From Sinorhizobium medicae (GTDB taxonomy: Bacteria > Pseudomonadota > Alphaproteobacteria > Rhizobiales > Rhizobiaceae), in assembly GCF_007827695.1 (NCBI RefSeq), contig NZ_VITA01000021.1, forward strand, positions 26,638-90,637: a DNA stretch of 64,000 nt. Direction: 5' to 3'. How positions within the stretch are numbered: the stretch's first letter is position 1; the number at the start of each line of letters is the position of its first letter. This document shows, in pieces, positions 9,828-19,591 of the stretch. The position numbers were made by a program, and so were the translations under genes. The notes below the pieces were generated by a model. The model searched no databases, was not told where the DNA came from, and was given only the letters and a program-made list of their open reading frames with translations.

Positions 9828-10083
9828 TATCATTTTCACGATCCGTATTGGCGTGAGTGTTGACGACCGCGAGCGCCTGTTGAATAGGATTCAGGCTCTC
9901 CCGGGGGTGGATCTGGCGGCTCCTGTCAAGGGCGACAGCACCAGTGATAGTTTGAGGCGAATACACTTCGCTCGACTGAGTGGAGAGTCGACCGTGCCCG
10001 ATTGCCTGTCAGCCATAAGAGACATGCCGGAGGTGGAGCAGGTCACCATACCTGCGCGACGAGGGCTGCAGCCTTGGGCATAG
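9820..10083 (+). CDS. Small protein overlapping the protease gene, possible trans-acting propeptide or inhibitor
   Basis: An 87-aa acidic protein. Its ATG at 9820 lies inside the last codons of the protease gene (8-base overlap), so translation is probably coupled. It reads like one small alpha/beta domain: a strand (IIFTIRIGV), a helix starting DDRERLLNRIQAL, a strand (RIHFARLSG), a second helix (CLSAIRDM) and a final strand (VEQVTIPARR). This order fits the ferredoxin-like fold of subtilisin propeptides and I9 inhibitors. The proposed role is an intermolecular inhibitor or folding helper of the upstream protease. That is inference from order and coupling; similarity to a known family was not established. 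Confidence 0.7.
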   Translation: MTDIIFTIRIGVSVDDRERLLNRIQALPGVDLAAPVKGDSTSDSLRRIHFARLSGESTVPDCLSAIRDMPEVEQVTIPARRGLQPWA

Positions 10084-11189
10084 TGCCACATTGCCCACAG
10101 TACAGTTGGCATAAACTGCGTCCCCCGCCATATGCTCGCGGGCAGACGCAGCTGGCATTTCACCGCCATCGAATCGCTAATTTTCTGTTTTTCAACCTGG
10201 CCCCTCTTGCGTGGCAATGCTGATTCGCCTCCGCCATCGCCGCCATGCTCAGCACTTCTTTGCCCATAGCTTGACACTCGGCCTGAGCGAGAATCGGCAT
10301 TTTCCTATTGATTACTGCGGCGTTAGGAATTGAACTTAAACGTATTTGAGAGGCGGGACGTGACTTGGTGGCCTGCCGGAGCGATCCCCATCACGTTGGC
10401 ACGGTTGTCAGCTCCCTCGGTTACGGCCGGCATGCCTGGCGAATTACGCCGCCGAACGGGCACTGGGGTTTCGCTCTTGGCAAAATCGCGGCTTTCGCCG
10501 GCTCCGATCGTGGTGCCGATTTATGAAAAAGCTGGAAAAAGCAGCGCTCCGACAGATTGAATTGGAGCGCTGCAATTGCCGACCCGTTCTTGGGAGAGCA
10601 CCGTCATGAAGAGGATAGCACCCCAAACAACCGGGCCGGCGGAATGTTCCGCCACATTCTGATCACTCCAAAGATTTCCTTCGGCGAAGGTTTACACCGC
10701 CATCGTCATCCGGGTCAATGCCAGGCGTTCCATAGTGGCTCTCGCCTAAGTTGAAGATAGCCGCTGTAGTATCCAGTATTACGGGCAAGAGCAGGATCGT
10801 TGGTGAAAGATCCACGCCTCAGTCTATTGGGCGCGTTTGCAACATCAGACGGAACAATAGTCCTCTGTGACGCCCCCGGGCGCAATCTGCGACTCCTGTG
10901 CCCAGCCACACTTTGATAACGAGGATTCCCCGGTTCGACGAGTCAGACCTTCTCACCTTACATAGATACGGGGAATTTGAAGCTATCATCCGTCAGTCGG
11001 GAGATGGAGCGACTATCTGGGCTGTCAAGTTGTAAGATAAATCAAATGCACGTAAAGCCTGCTTTGCGCTAAGGACGTCGGGCAGTTCCGGCCAACCCCA
11101 TGTGGATGACCACAGGGTGCAAACGAGCGTTTGCTCGACAAGACCTATACACAAGCGTTTATCGCCTCCACGATGCTGCCTAGTCCAGG
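10084..11189. other. Long gap with a terminator-like hairpin and a possible gene scrap
   Basis: About 1.1 kb without a convincing gene. A minus-strand frame at 10715-10909 reads RRGSFTNDPALARN, faintly like the RGGSF-type motif near the end of formylglycine-generating enzymes, and a minus-strand terminator-like hairpin lies downstream of it. The match is too weak to call a gene. Plus-strand frames at 10330-10560 and 10557-10754 look accidental. Confidence 0.4.
10536..10573 (-). terminator. Rho-independent terminator-like hairpin (minus strand)
   Basis: GCAGCGCTCC at 10541-10550 is perfectly repeated in inverse at 10564-10573 with a 13-base loop. On the minus strand the stem is followed by TTTTT (10536-10540). 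It would end minus-strand transcripts coming from about 10.7-11 kb, where only a gene scrap is visible. Confidence 0.6.
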
Positions 11190-13307
11190 CTACTCGGCCG
11201 CCGCCTCACCTCCCTGTTGGGCAGCCAAGGCAGCGTTCTTCTTGGCGATGGTATCGCGCGTCATGGCTGCAGCCGCCATTGACGATTGCGCCTCGTCGCC
11301 GGCGACCTGGACTGTCGGCGAAGCGAAGTGAATGCCATGTGTCTTGAACGCATCTTTAATCAGGGCCTGCGCACGGCGCCGAACCTGGGTCTGATGACCA
11401 GGCTTAGTGGTCATGGCGAAGCCCAGCGTAATGCCATAGTCACCGAACTGCTCGACGCCCTTCATCTTCACCGTTTCGATGATCAGCGGCCCGAGTTCGG
11501 GGTCTTCTAGCAATGCGGCCCCTACGCCCTTCACTACCTTCTTCACTTTGGCGACATCGGAGTCGTAGGCGACGTTGATAGTGAACTTGTCGATCACCCA
11601 GTCGCGACTCATGTTCTGCACCGCGCCGAGCGAACCGAAGGGTACGGTGAACACCGGTCCGCGGTGATGACGCAGCCTGACAGAGCGAATGCTGAAGGAT
11701 TCGACCGTCCCCATATAGCTGCCGCTCTGGATGTATTCGCCGACGCGGAAAGCATCGTCCATCATGTAGAAGATGCCGCTTATGATGTCCTTGACCAAGC
11801 TCTGTGAGCCGAACCCAATTGCCACGCCGAAAACGCCTGCGCCCGCGATCAGCGGGCCGATATGGACTCCGAGGCTGGAGAGAATCATCATGCCGGCGAC
11901 GATCGCGATAAAGACTGCGAGAAAATTGCGCAGGATCGGCAGCAGTGTGCGCACCCGCATGTTGCGGGCGATTTGTGCAGAGTCCCCACTTTCCATTGTG
12001 GCCCGTTTCAGTTGAAGATTGATGAACTCCTTCATCAATTGCCAGACGAAATCTGCCACCAGCAGGATGATCACCCCGGCGAGAACGCCGCGAAAAATGT
12101 GCTTGGCGACATCACCTTGAATCACCGGGCTGCCGTGGAGCTTGAAAACCATGGCGAGCCAGGCGGCCGCCAGCGCAACTATCAAGAGCCGTATACCGCG
12201 GTCAATCAAGACGTTGCGCATTATAGGAATGTAGTCGGCCGCTTCGGTGTCCAGCATCGACCGGGTCGCGACAGTCGTGAAACGCAATAGCGGCGGCAGA
12301 ATGAGTGCGAAGACGCCGACCCAGAAGAGCACCTTCATCCCAGCGGCCCAAAGGAGCCACAACAGCGCGAGCAAACCGATGATGAGCGCATCGCGTAATA
12401 CACGCCGTCCGGCTGTCATTTCAACCAATGGCCGGCGCACCACCGCGTCGATCGCCATGCCAAGCACGACAAGGCCAAGCACGGCGGCCGTCAGATCTCG
12501 GACATCGGCGGGGAGAGCTAGAGCCTGCATCATATCGACGACGGCCCAGGTGAAAGCCATAGCATAAATGAAGGGCACGGAACGTTTGTACCAGAATAGC
12601 ATCACTTCCGGCCCTGGCGCGCCCGCCCGGCCCTCTGCCGCGCCACTGCCCGTGTATCGCGGTTCCGTCACCGCCGAAGCGACGGCGCTTAGCAAACGAG
12701 CGCCGATCCATGCGACGAGCAGCGGCGCAACCGCCGCCTCCAGGCGGCTCGGCCAACCGGTGTGCGCAAAAGCGGCGACCGCTGCGATCGCGAAGACGAC
12801 GAGCGGCGCAATGCGGATAAGAGCGGCCAGTCCCGGCCCAGGCTCGGCTGCGCTTCGGCGCGCACTCCGCCTCAGAGCATAACGCACGAGAAACTCGGCG
12901 GCGTTTCCTGCGATGAGCACCAATGAGAGGCCCCACACGATCGCCGTCGTCGCTCCGTTCTGAAGTTCATGTGCTATGCGCTCTCTCGCTGCGATCCATT
13001 CGGGGACCAGTCGTGGTATGGCCTGGCCCATGCCGATGAGATGTCGCCGAATTCCTGTGACCAAACGAGATGCATATCCCGCCGGGGGGATCACGGCTGC
13101 CGTCGCAGTCGTCTGTTTGGCCGCAAGCCATTGCCGAACGTCCGGGTCGTCCAACAACTCGATGAGTTGCTGGACCTTGGCCGGCGGCGCTTGTGTCGCC
13201 ACCTCCTGAGCCGCCAAGGGAGCGGCTAGCCCGAAAACGAACTGGACAAACAGCAGGATCGAGGCGTGAACGAGCCCCCTATATCCATGCGTGAAGACTA
13301 TGCACAT
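11190..13307 (-). CDS. MscS family mechanosensitive channel
   Basis: A large MscS-type channel of about 705 aa. It starts with a signal peptide (hydrophobic core HASILLFVQFVFGLAAPLAA) and a periplasmic segment, then many membrane helices (about residues 135-510). The pore-lining helix and the start of the MscS beta domain are clear in AGAGVFGVAIGFGSQSLVKDIISG and FRVGEYIQ, followed by the cytoplasmic alpha/beta domain and a short Ala-rich tail. ATG 13307 is chosen because AGGAGG precedes it and the signal peptide begins there; the frame opens upstream at 13358. Such channels relieve turgor after osmotic downshock in the inner membrane. The neighbour upstream is a broken outer-membrane protein gene. 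Confidence 0.93.
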   Translation of the reverse strand: MCIVFTHGYRGLVHASILLFVQFVFGLAAPLAAQEVATQAPPAKVQQLIELLDDPDVRQWLAAKQTTATAAVIPPAGYASRLVTGIRRHLIGMGQAIPRLVPEWIAARERIAHELQNGATTAIVWGLSLVLIAGNAAEFLVRYALRRSARRSAAEPGPGLAALIRIAPLVVFAIAAVAAFAHTGWPSRLEAAVAPLLVAWIGARLLSAVASAVTEPRYTGSGAAEGRAGAPGPEVMLFWYKRSVPFIYAMAFTWAVVDMMQALALPADVRDLTAAVLGLVVLGMAIDAVVRRPLVEMTAGRRVLRDALIIGLLALLWLLWAAGMKVLFWVGVFALILPPLLRFTTVATRSMLDTEAADYIPIMRNVLIDRGIRLLIVALAAAWLAMVFKLHGSPVIQGDVAKHIFRGVLAGVIILLVADFVWQLMKEFINLQLKRATMESGDSAQIARNMRVRTLLPILRNFLAVFIAIVAGMMILSSLGVHIGPLIAGAGVFGVAIGFGSQSLVKDIISGIFYMMDDAFRVGEYIQSGSYMGTVESFSIRSVRLRHHRGPVFTVPFGSLGAVQNMSRDWVIDKFTINVAYDSDVAKVKKVVKGVGAALLEDPELGPLIIETVKMKGVEQFGDYGITLGFAMTTKPGHQTQVRRRAQALIKDAFKTHGIHFASPTVQVAGDEAQSSMAAAAMTRDTIAKKNAALAAQQGGEAAAE

Positions 13308-13354
13308 CCGGTTGCCTCCTATCGAAGCGCAGAAGACCGACGGCCGCTCGACGT

Positions 13355-14076
13355 TCAAACTTTATAGCGACCCCGAGAATGGGTCCTTGCTGGGCGGCAT
13401 CGAGAATGAAAACGTCGTCGCTGTAGTCGATCCCGAGCGCATGATAGAAAGCGATCGCCGATATTCGCTCGTTGAACTCGTAACCGATGCAAGTGCGACA
13501 TCCCAGTCGATGTCGGCTCCGCCGCCGCCGACCAGATCTCCCCTCCTGTCAGGTAGATCTCAGGCGTTAAGGGATATCTCCCGTGCAAGCCGACTATTCC
13601 GCCCACCCAAATGGCGCTGTCCTCTCTCGATCCCGCCCTGGAGACCGCCGCTGAACGAAAGCGTGGTTTCGACCGACCACACCTTGACCCGCCAACCAGG
13701 TCCAGGTGTCCTTGCGGGCTGTCCAGAACCGCATATGCCATGCCGAACAAGCCCGAAAAGCTCTCGGACTTCACGTCGATGTCCGTTGCCAGCACACCGA
13801 AGGGGGTCTCACCATGCGCGGACAGCTTCGTGTAGATGAAGTTGCCGATGCCGCTGAAATCAGCCTCCATGTGTGCAGTCGGCAACCCGAACTGCGCCGT
13901 ATCGCCGGACGCGCGGCCATCCAGAAATACAGAGCCACCGAGAACGTCCAGCCAAGCTTGGATGCGGCCGGCTGAGAAAGCGACGTCATCAGTGGCGAGA
14001 CGTCGGCCGCCTGAACACCCGTAGAGATCATCGCCGCGACAGCGACGAAAAGCCCAAGTCTGATGAAGGTTGTCAT
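13355..14076 (-). pseudogene. Frameshifted outer-membrane beta-barrel protein gene
   Basis: The minus strand starts with a good ribosome binding site (GGAGCAGG), ATG 14076 and a signal peptide (MTTFIRLGLFVAVAAMISTGVQA). The reading frame then shifts near 13915 to ADFSGIGNFIYTKL and FSGLFGMAYAVLDSPQGHLDLV, shifts again near 13680 to VWSVETTLSFSGGLQG, again to AIWVGGIVGLHGRYPLTPEIYLTG, and finally to WDVALALGYEFNERISAI...DYSDDVFILDAAQQGPILGVAIKF, an ending with a terminal Phe as in outer-membrane barrels. At least four frame changes are needed, so this is a decayed gene rather than a sequencing slip. It sits between the MscS channel and the multiheme cytochrome. Confidence 0.8.
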
Positions 14077-14361
14077 TGCCTGCTCCTCGTCATTAGGCCG
14101 GCGTTTGGACTGCGCGGTAATTGCCGCGAGAAATCGGATGCAGCTTCCCGCATCGCTGGTCTGTTAGCAATGCACTTTCCCGCTGCTTGCCTTTCGTTCC
14201 ACCGCGCCATCGGCGCGCAAGGAATACAAAAATGGAAGATGATCGCCCAAGCCGGCTACAATGTTCACGGTATTTCCTTCTCCCTAGGCAGACGTCCTTG
14301 ACCAAGGCATTGCTCGTCAGCCCGAAAATTTCATTCCCGCAGCCACAGTGCAAACTCACGC

Positions 14362-16779
14362 TTATCTGCCATGTTGAACAGCATCCTGTAATTGCCTGAC
14401 AAGTTCTTCGATCTGTGGATCGTTCGGCTGCAGACGAGCGAGCGCCTCCGCAAACCTAAGCGTGTCGGCATAGCGACCAAGTTTAAGTCCGAGCTGAATG
14501 GCAGTGCCGAGCAGAGTGGCGTCAACAGTTGCACCACCGGCGGTGGTGGGGCCGAACAGAGCGAACGCATCATCCGTTCGGCCCACGGAATCAAGCGCGA
14601 TCGCTGCGGTCGTCCTGTAACGGGAGTTGGCAGGATCCAAGCGCAGGGCCGCCGTTAGTTCTTCAATTGCGTCCGGCATGGCCTTGAGGCGAACGAGAGA
14701 CAAGCCGTGTCCGTAGCGAAGATCTGCCCGCTCCGGATTTGCGGCGACCGCTTCGGCGTAAGTCTGCTCGGATCGCTCATTGTCACCGCTGGCGCGATAG
14801 AACTCGGCAAGATTGATGTGCGCACCAGAAAGCGTCGGATCAAGAACGATCGCTTGGCGGAAAGCCTTTTCCGCCTCGTCCGTTCGCCCTTGGCCGAAAA
14901 GGAGGGATCCGTAGCTGCTCTGCGCCTCGGCGACGTCCGCGTTGGCCTCCATATAGGTACGCAGATCGTCGACCGCGGCGTCGAAGGCGCGGCGTTGATC
15001 GCCGAGAACGTCCAGTGACGGCGTGGCGCCAAGAACCCTGGCGGCGGCCACTCGGACGGCCCGGGTCTCGTCCGTAAGCAGGCCGCCGATCGCGTCCAAT
15101 CGCAAGTCGGCTGACAAGTTGGCAGCCGCCTCCGCCGCCCCTATCCTGACGAGCGGATCGGGATCGCCCGCGGCCACTCTGACATCCGCTGCGGTGGCTG
15201 GTCCATCGAGCCTTGTCATTTCACCGATCGCGCTGCCCCTGACGATGCCCGGCTGTTCCGGATCGGTCAGAAACCTGCGCAGCTTCTCAATCGCGGCAAC
15301 ATCGTTCTGCGCGGCTCGCGCGAATGCGTGCGCAATCGTCGGGCGTTCACGCCAAGCCTTGCCATACCACCCGTCCAGGTGCTCGGACGCCCAAGCGTTC
15401 GTTTGGCCCGCATGGCACGAGGTGCAGGCATTCGGCGTGCCGTAGAGCGCGGAAAGGTCAGGCCGGGGGACAACGAAAGAATGGTCGCGCCGGGGATCGA
15501 CCTTCATGTAGGTCCGTTCCGGCATGTGACAATTGGCGCACGAACCGCCGGGGGAACCTTGAGGGTGATGCGTGTGTGCCGGGGTGTCGAACGCGCCGCT
15601 CGGGTCGTTGCCTGCAAAACGTTGCGGGGCAGTCTCAGCGTGGCACTGCGTGCATAACGCATTGCCCTCAGCCTTGACGGTACCCTCGTGCGGCCGGTGG
15701 CAGTCGAAACAGGTGACGCCTGCCATTGCCATCTTGCTTTGCTGGAAGGAACCGTATTCGAAAACCTCGTCCAGGATCTGCCCGTCCGGAAAATAGAGGT
15801 CGCTGCGAAGCAATGCAGGGGAAAACTGATCGAGAAAGTGTCCCCCCGGTTGATACCGATCGACCAGCCTAGTGCGGCGGGCATGACAGGCGAAGCAGGT
15901 GTTCGAGTCGACCTTTGCGAGGCCGGGATCTGCCGCCGCCGTTGAAGCATTTGCCGCTTTGGCTCTCGCCCATTCGACATGCTTCGCACCGCCCCCATGG
16001 CAGGACTGGCAGCCAATGCTGGTGGCCACATAAGACGAATTATATTCATTCGTCTGCGGCTCGAAATTGGTCCTCGGATCGGTGGAATGGCAGTCGATGC
16101 AGGTGCGGTTCCAGCGGTAGAAGGGCCCCGTCCAGTGGAACGTTGAGCCCGGCCTTGCCGCACTGCCTTCGCCCAGCCAGAACCATTCCTGTTTTTGGGT
16201 GTCCCAGGCGATGTCGAGCGCCTGCAACCTGCCGCCGCCGAGATCGACTAGATACTGCTGCAGAGGCTCATAGGCGAACGTATATTTGACTTCGTAGTCC
16301 GCCTGCTTACCGTCCGGCCCTTCGGTGCGGACAAAGAAGCGGCCGTCCCGGCGGAAAAACAATGCGGCAACGCCATCGCGATCGAACTGGATGTTGTTGA
16401 AGTTGCCCAGCACCGACCTGTCGTCGGCGACACCCATCGCCTTGGCGTGATGCGACTTGGCGAAGGCCGCTGCCTGATCGGCGTGACATGCCGCGCAGGT
16501 TTTTTCGTCCACGAAACCGTCATGGACGGCAATGAGCGGATCAGACGCCGATACTTCGGAGTTTTCTGCCGCAGCCGCAGACACGGCGAGCGCATTTAGC
16601 CAACAGAGTGCAGAGACCGTCCAAAGAACCGGCTTTCGTCTGAGGCACAAATGCGACCGAACTCTGCCCAGCCACGGTCCGGACAGACTCCGGACGTCAA
16701 GCGAGAAGGCGCGAGCAAAGTCTTCGGCGAGAGACTTAGCCAAAAGCCATCTCGGTCTCGTTGAACCTACTTTCACCAA
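14362..16779 (-). CDS. Octaheme cytochrome c with HEAT-like and TPR repeats
   Basis: About 805 aa. A hydrophobic segment at about 51-71 ending in AVSAAAA looks like a signal peptide, so the mature protein is periplasmic. Eight CxxCH heme c sites are present (about 95, 227, 257, 295, 357, 376, 414 and 452: CAACH, CIDCH, CQSCH, CFACH, CFDCH, CTQCH, CANCH, CTSCH). Then come HEAT-like helices (about 490-595) and at least three TPR units (about 620-790). Multiheme proteins of this layout take part in periplasmic electron transfer; the partner is unknown. GGGGAG lies just before TTG 16779/GTG 16776. The leader before the signal peptide is unusually long, so a start inside it is possible. Confidence 0.9.
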   Translation of the reverse strand: MVKVGSTRPRWLLAKSLAEDFARAFSLDVRSLSGPWLGRVRSHLCLRRKPVLWTVSALCWLNALAVSAAAAENSEVSASDPLIAVHDGFVDEKTCAACHADQAAAFAKSHHAKAMGVADDRSVLGNFNNIQFDRDGVAALFFRRDGRFFVRTEGPDGKQADYEVKYTFAYEPLQQYLVDLGGGRLQALDIAWDTQKQEWFWLGEGSAARPGSTFHWTGPFYRWNRTCIDCHSTDPRTNFEPQTNEYNSSYVATSIGCQSCHGGGAKHVEWARAKAANASTAAADPGLAKVDSNTCFACHARRTRLVDRYQPGGHFLDQFSPALLRSDLYFPDGQILDEVFEYGSFQQSKMAMAGVTCFDCHRPHEGTVKAEGNALCTQCHAETAPQRFAGNDPSGAFDTPAHTHHPQGSPGGSCANCHMPERTYMKVDPRRDHSFVVPRPDLSALYGTPNACTSCHAGQTNAWASEHLDGWYGKAWRERPTIAHAFARAAQNDVAAIEKLRRFLTDPEQPGIVRGSAIGEMTRLDGPATAADVRVAAGDPDPLVRIGAAEAAANLSADLRLDAIGGLLTDETRAVRVAAARVLGATPSLDVLGDQRRAFDAAVDDLRTYMEANADVAEAQSSYGSLLFGQGRTDEAEKAFRQAIVLDPTLSGAHINLAEFYRASGDNERSEQTYAEAVAANPERADLRYGHGLSLVRLKAMPDAIEELTAALRLDPANSRYRTTAAIALDSVGRTDDAFALFGPTTAGGATVDATLLGTAIQLGLKLGRYADTLRFAEALARLQPNDPQIEELVRQLQDAVQHGR

Positions 16780-16821
16780 TGCTCCCCTCGTGAAAGCGCT
16801 GAGCGTGTCGGATACGCAGTC

Positions 16822-17835
16822 TTACTTCTCCGGAAAGATCTGCTTCCAGTCCGCCTTCATGTCGACCACGGTCCATTTGTTCAGCGCCGCCGCATCCAGC
16901 GCCTTGTCAAGGCGGCCGAATTCGGTGGCTCGGTCGTAGGCGTATTCGCGCTCTGCATCCGTGTGGTGGATGAGCATACCGAAACGGGCCGTCCCACCCG
17001 TCATTGTCGTCCATTGCAGCATTTCCAGATCACCGTCGGAATTGCCGAATGCGGCGATCGGTCGGCGGCCAATATGCGCATTGATCCCCACAGGTTTGCC
17101 TGCCTTGTCATCGATGAAGTCGACTTGCGGCAGGCGGAATAGGGTGGGCGTTCCGTCACGCATCTCGAACTGCGTCTTGATCGACGAGCCGACGACCTGT
17201 TCGGGTGGAATGCCGTAGACCTTTTCGGCCCAGGGCCGCACAAACTCGATGCCACCGCCGGAAACGATGAAGGTCTTGAAGCCATTGGCGCGCAGATAGG
17301 CGAGCAGTTCAAGCATCGGCTGGTAGACGAGCTCGGTGTAGGGTTTCTTAAACTTCGGGTCGCGCGCAGTGGCGATCCATTCGGAAACGATCTTCTGGAA
17401 CTCGTCACTAGTCATCCCGGCGTGGGTCGCCATGATGAGCTCCACGAGCCCCTTTTCGCCGGCTGCTGCGAGCGCCTTCATGTCACTTTCGAGTACCGCC
17501 TTGAAGGGCTGCGTGTCCTTCCACTCCGGATGAGACGGTGCCTCGGCCTTCACACGGTCGAGCGCGAAGGCGAGCTGAACGTACATCGGATGCTCTACCC
17601 ACAACGTACCGTCGTTGTCGAAGACGGCGATGCGCTCCGATTCCGGAACGAAGTCGGGCGAACCCTCCTTGGTGACCTTTTCGACGAAAGAGACGATAGC
17701 CGCTTTTGGGGCAGTGTCATTCCACGAAGGAAGCGGGTCGGTTTGGGCAAGCGCTGAAACGGCAAAGATAAGGCCCGCTGCAACTGCCAGCGCCGCGTCA
17801 CGGACCAATTTAAGGGAATTACGAATGGCGAACAT
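16822..17835 (-). CDS. Periplasmic HAD-family phosphatase
   Basis: A haloacid-dehalogenase-type hydrolase of 337 aa. It has an N-terminal signal peptide (residues about 1-30, ending SALAQ), motif I VFDNDGTLW with D73 and D75, motif II FIVSGGGIEF (Ser/Thr position), and motifs III/IV in the region ending AAFGNSDGDLEM. Intact motifs suggest an active phosphomonoesterase. TGGAGAA precedes the ATG. It lies about 90 bases downstream of the sulfatase gene and 43 bases upstream of the cytochrome gene on the same strand, so the three may form a unit of exported proteins. The sulfatase and phosphatase together suggest scavenging of esterified sulfate and phosphate; this is inference. Confidence 0.9.
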   Translation of the reverse strand: MFAIRNSLKLVRDAALAVAAGLIFAVSALAQTDPLPSWNDTAPKAAIVSFVEKVTKEGSPDFVPESERIAVFDNDGTLWVEHPMYVQLAFALDRVKAEAPSHPEWKDTQPFKAVLESDMKALAAAGEKGLVELIMATHAGMTSDEFQKIVSEWIATARDPKFKKPYTELVYQPMLELLAYLRANGFKTFIVSGGGIEFVRPWAEKVYGIPPEQVVGSSIKTQFEMRDGTPTLFRLPQVDFIDDKAGKPVGINAHIGRRPIAAFGNSDGDLEMLQWTTMTGGTARFGMLIHHTDAEREYAYDRATEFGRLDKALDAAALNKWTVVDMKADWKQIFPEK

Positions 17836-17923
17836 TGGGCGTTCTCCAGAGAGTTGGGGTGCGGAGGTTTGATGGTCAAGCTGGCGGCGGCCTCCGGTGT
17901 GATCCGTGGCCGCCGCATGAAGG

Positions 17924-19591
17924 TCAGTTGCCGGTCGGGAGAGATATACTGACGCCCTCCTTCGCCAGCGAGTCCCGGACCCACTGGAAGCGTTCGTAAT
18001 CCGAAAGCGTAATGGGACCGTTGTAGGTCAGGCTCTGCGGCTTCCGCGGTGGATACTGCACGTATGTGGCCATGATCTTCTTCAGCTCCTCGCCCATCAC
18101 CACGCCCATCCAGGTCCGCTCCGTGAAGTTGTTCATGAAAATGTCGTAGCGTTCCTGCGGGTCTTGCCACAAATCAAACACCTGGGGCACCGTGGCGACA
18201 TACTTCTCCGCGCCCTTCCAGCCGAGATTCGTGTCCACGGCCAGCCCACCAGTCGAGGCCCCGTCATCGCCGCGGATGTTGAACGCGAACTTGTAGTTGT
18301 TGACTCGAATGGCACCCGGTGAGAGCTCGTTCTCGGTAAAGTAGAACCACGATTCGCGGGCCGACTTTCCCGTGCCGAGCAGGATCGGCGACATGTCGTA
18401 GCTGTCGAAGACGATGGGCTTGTCTTCGCGGTCCTTGTCCGGCAGCGGCACCGCGCCGACTGCGGCGAATGTCGCCATCAGATCGAGGCCGCCAACGATG
18501 TCATGGTTTTTCGAACGCGCTTTGATCTTTCCAGGCCACTTGGCAATGGCGGGAACGCGATTGCCGCCCTCGCGCAAAGTGCCCTTGGTGCCGCGAAAGG
18601 GCGTGTACCCTGCATCCGGATAGACGTCCTGCCAAGCCCCGTTGTCTGTCGTGTAGAAGACGAGGGTGTTCTTGTCCATGCCGGTTTCACGCAGCTTATC
18701 CAGGATCCTACCGATGCGCGTGTCGAGTTCCACGACGGAGTCGGCGTATTTGGACTTAGAAAGCGACTTGTGCTGAAATTCGGGGGCCGGAAGGTTGGGC
18801 TGGTGCACTTTCATGAAGTTTACGTTGATGAAGAATGGTTGGTCCGGCTTCTTGGCCGCGGAATCCAGGAATTCTATTGCCGCTTTCTCGACGTACCCAT
18901 CGAAGAACGGGATGCCGACAACGCCTTCCTTGCCGTCGATCACGGGCGTATCGACGTATTGGCCGTTGATCTTAAAGTCTTCCTTGACCTCGCCACCGGC
19001 TTTGCCGGAAAGCGAGCCCTTGGTCACCTTCTGGAACATGGCCCTAAGTTCAGGATCCATGTCGGGGAACCAGGTCGGATCGGCATAGGTGTAGGCGTTG
19101 AGGTGATAGAGGCCAACATGTTTCATTTCGTCATAGCCCTGCGCGATCGGCAGTGCATAATCTGCCTCGCCAAGGTGCCACTTGCCGGTGAAATAGGTCT
19201 GATAGCCGCCTCGCTTCAAAACCGACGCCAGCGTCCATTCGGCTGCCGGCAACCCACCGCCTTGGCCCTGGAAGGCAACCGTCGTCATGCCGCTGCGGTT
19301 TGGAATGCGTCCGGTCTGCATCGCGGCGCGGCCCGGCGTGCAACTCGGCTGAGCGTAGAAGGAAAAAAAGGTCATGCCTTCGTCCGCCAGCCTGTCGATA
19401 TTCGGGGTCGGCATGCCACGACCTTCGCCGCCGCCATAGGGCCCGAGATCTCCATAACCGGTGTCGTCGGATACGATAAAGAGAATGTTGGGCTTCGGTT
19501 GCGCCTCCTGGGCATTAAGGCTGGATGCGGTACACCAAAGAACGGTTGAAGCAGCAAACGCTCCAACGCCGCGCATGATCCTGCGATTCAT
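17924..19591 (-). CDS. Secreted arylsulfatase
   Basis: A type I sulfatase of about 555 aa that would hydrolyse sulfate esters in the periplasm. A signal peptide ends near residue 28 (SSLNAQ). The metal-binding SDDTGYGD segment is at about 41, and the active-site signature SCTPGRAAMQTGRIP places the formylglycine-forming Cys at about residue 84. Asp/Asn metal ligands recur in VFYTTDNGAW. ATG 19591 follows a GGAGG; the frame opens upstream at 19657. A Cys-type sulfatase needs a formylglycine-generating enzyme or anaerobic maturase, and none was found intact in this window. It probably shares a transcript with the phosphatase downstream. Confidence 0.94.
   Translation of the reverse strand: MNRRIMRGVGAFAASTVLWCTASSLNAQEAQPKPNILFIVSDDTGYGDLGPYGGGEGRGMPTPNIDRLADEGMTFFSFYAQPSCTPGRAAMQTGRIPNRSGMTTVAFQGQGGGLPAAEWTLASVLKRGGYQTYFTGKWHLGEADYALPIAQGYDEMKHVGLYHLNAYTYADPTWFPDMDPELRAMFQKVTKGSLSGKAGGEVKEDFKINGQYVDTPVIDGKEGVVGIPFFDGYVEKAAIEFLDSAAKKPDQPFFINVNFMKVHQPNLPAPEFQHKSLSKSKYADSVVELDTRIGRILDKLRETGMDKNTLVFYTTDNGAWQDVYPDAGYTPFRGTKGTLREGGNRVPAIAKWPGKIKARSKNHDIVGGLDLMATFAAVGAVPLPDKDREDKPIVFDSYDMSPILLGTGKSARESWFYFTENELSPGAIRVNNYKFAFNIRGDDGASTGGLAVDTNLGWKGAEKYVATVPQVFDLWQDPQERYDIFMNNFTERTWMGVVMGEELKKIMATYVQYPPRKPQSLTYNGPITLSDYERFQWVRDSLAKEGVSISLPTGN

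Noticed and set aside
10715..10909. Possible formylglycine-generating enzyme fragment
   Set aside because: Only a faint RGSF-like motif is seen and no other conserved block; listed as gap content only.
18503..19549. A 348-codon plus-strand frame opposite the sulfatase gene
   Set aside because: It is a shadow of the sulfatase codons, with no ribosome binding site.
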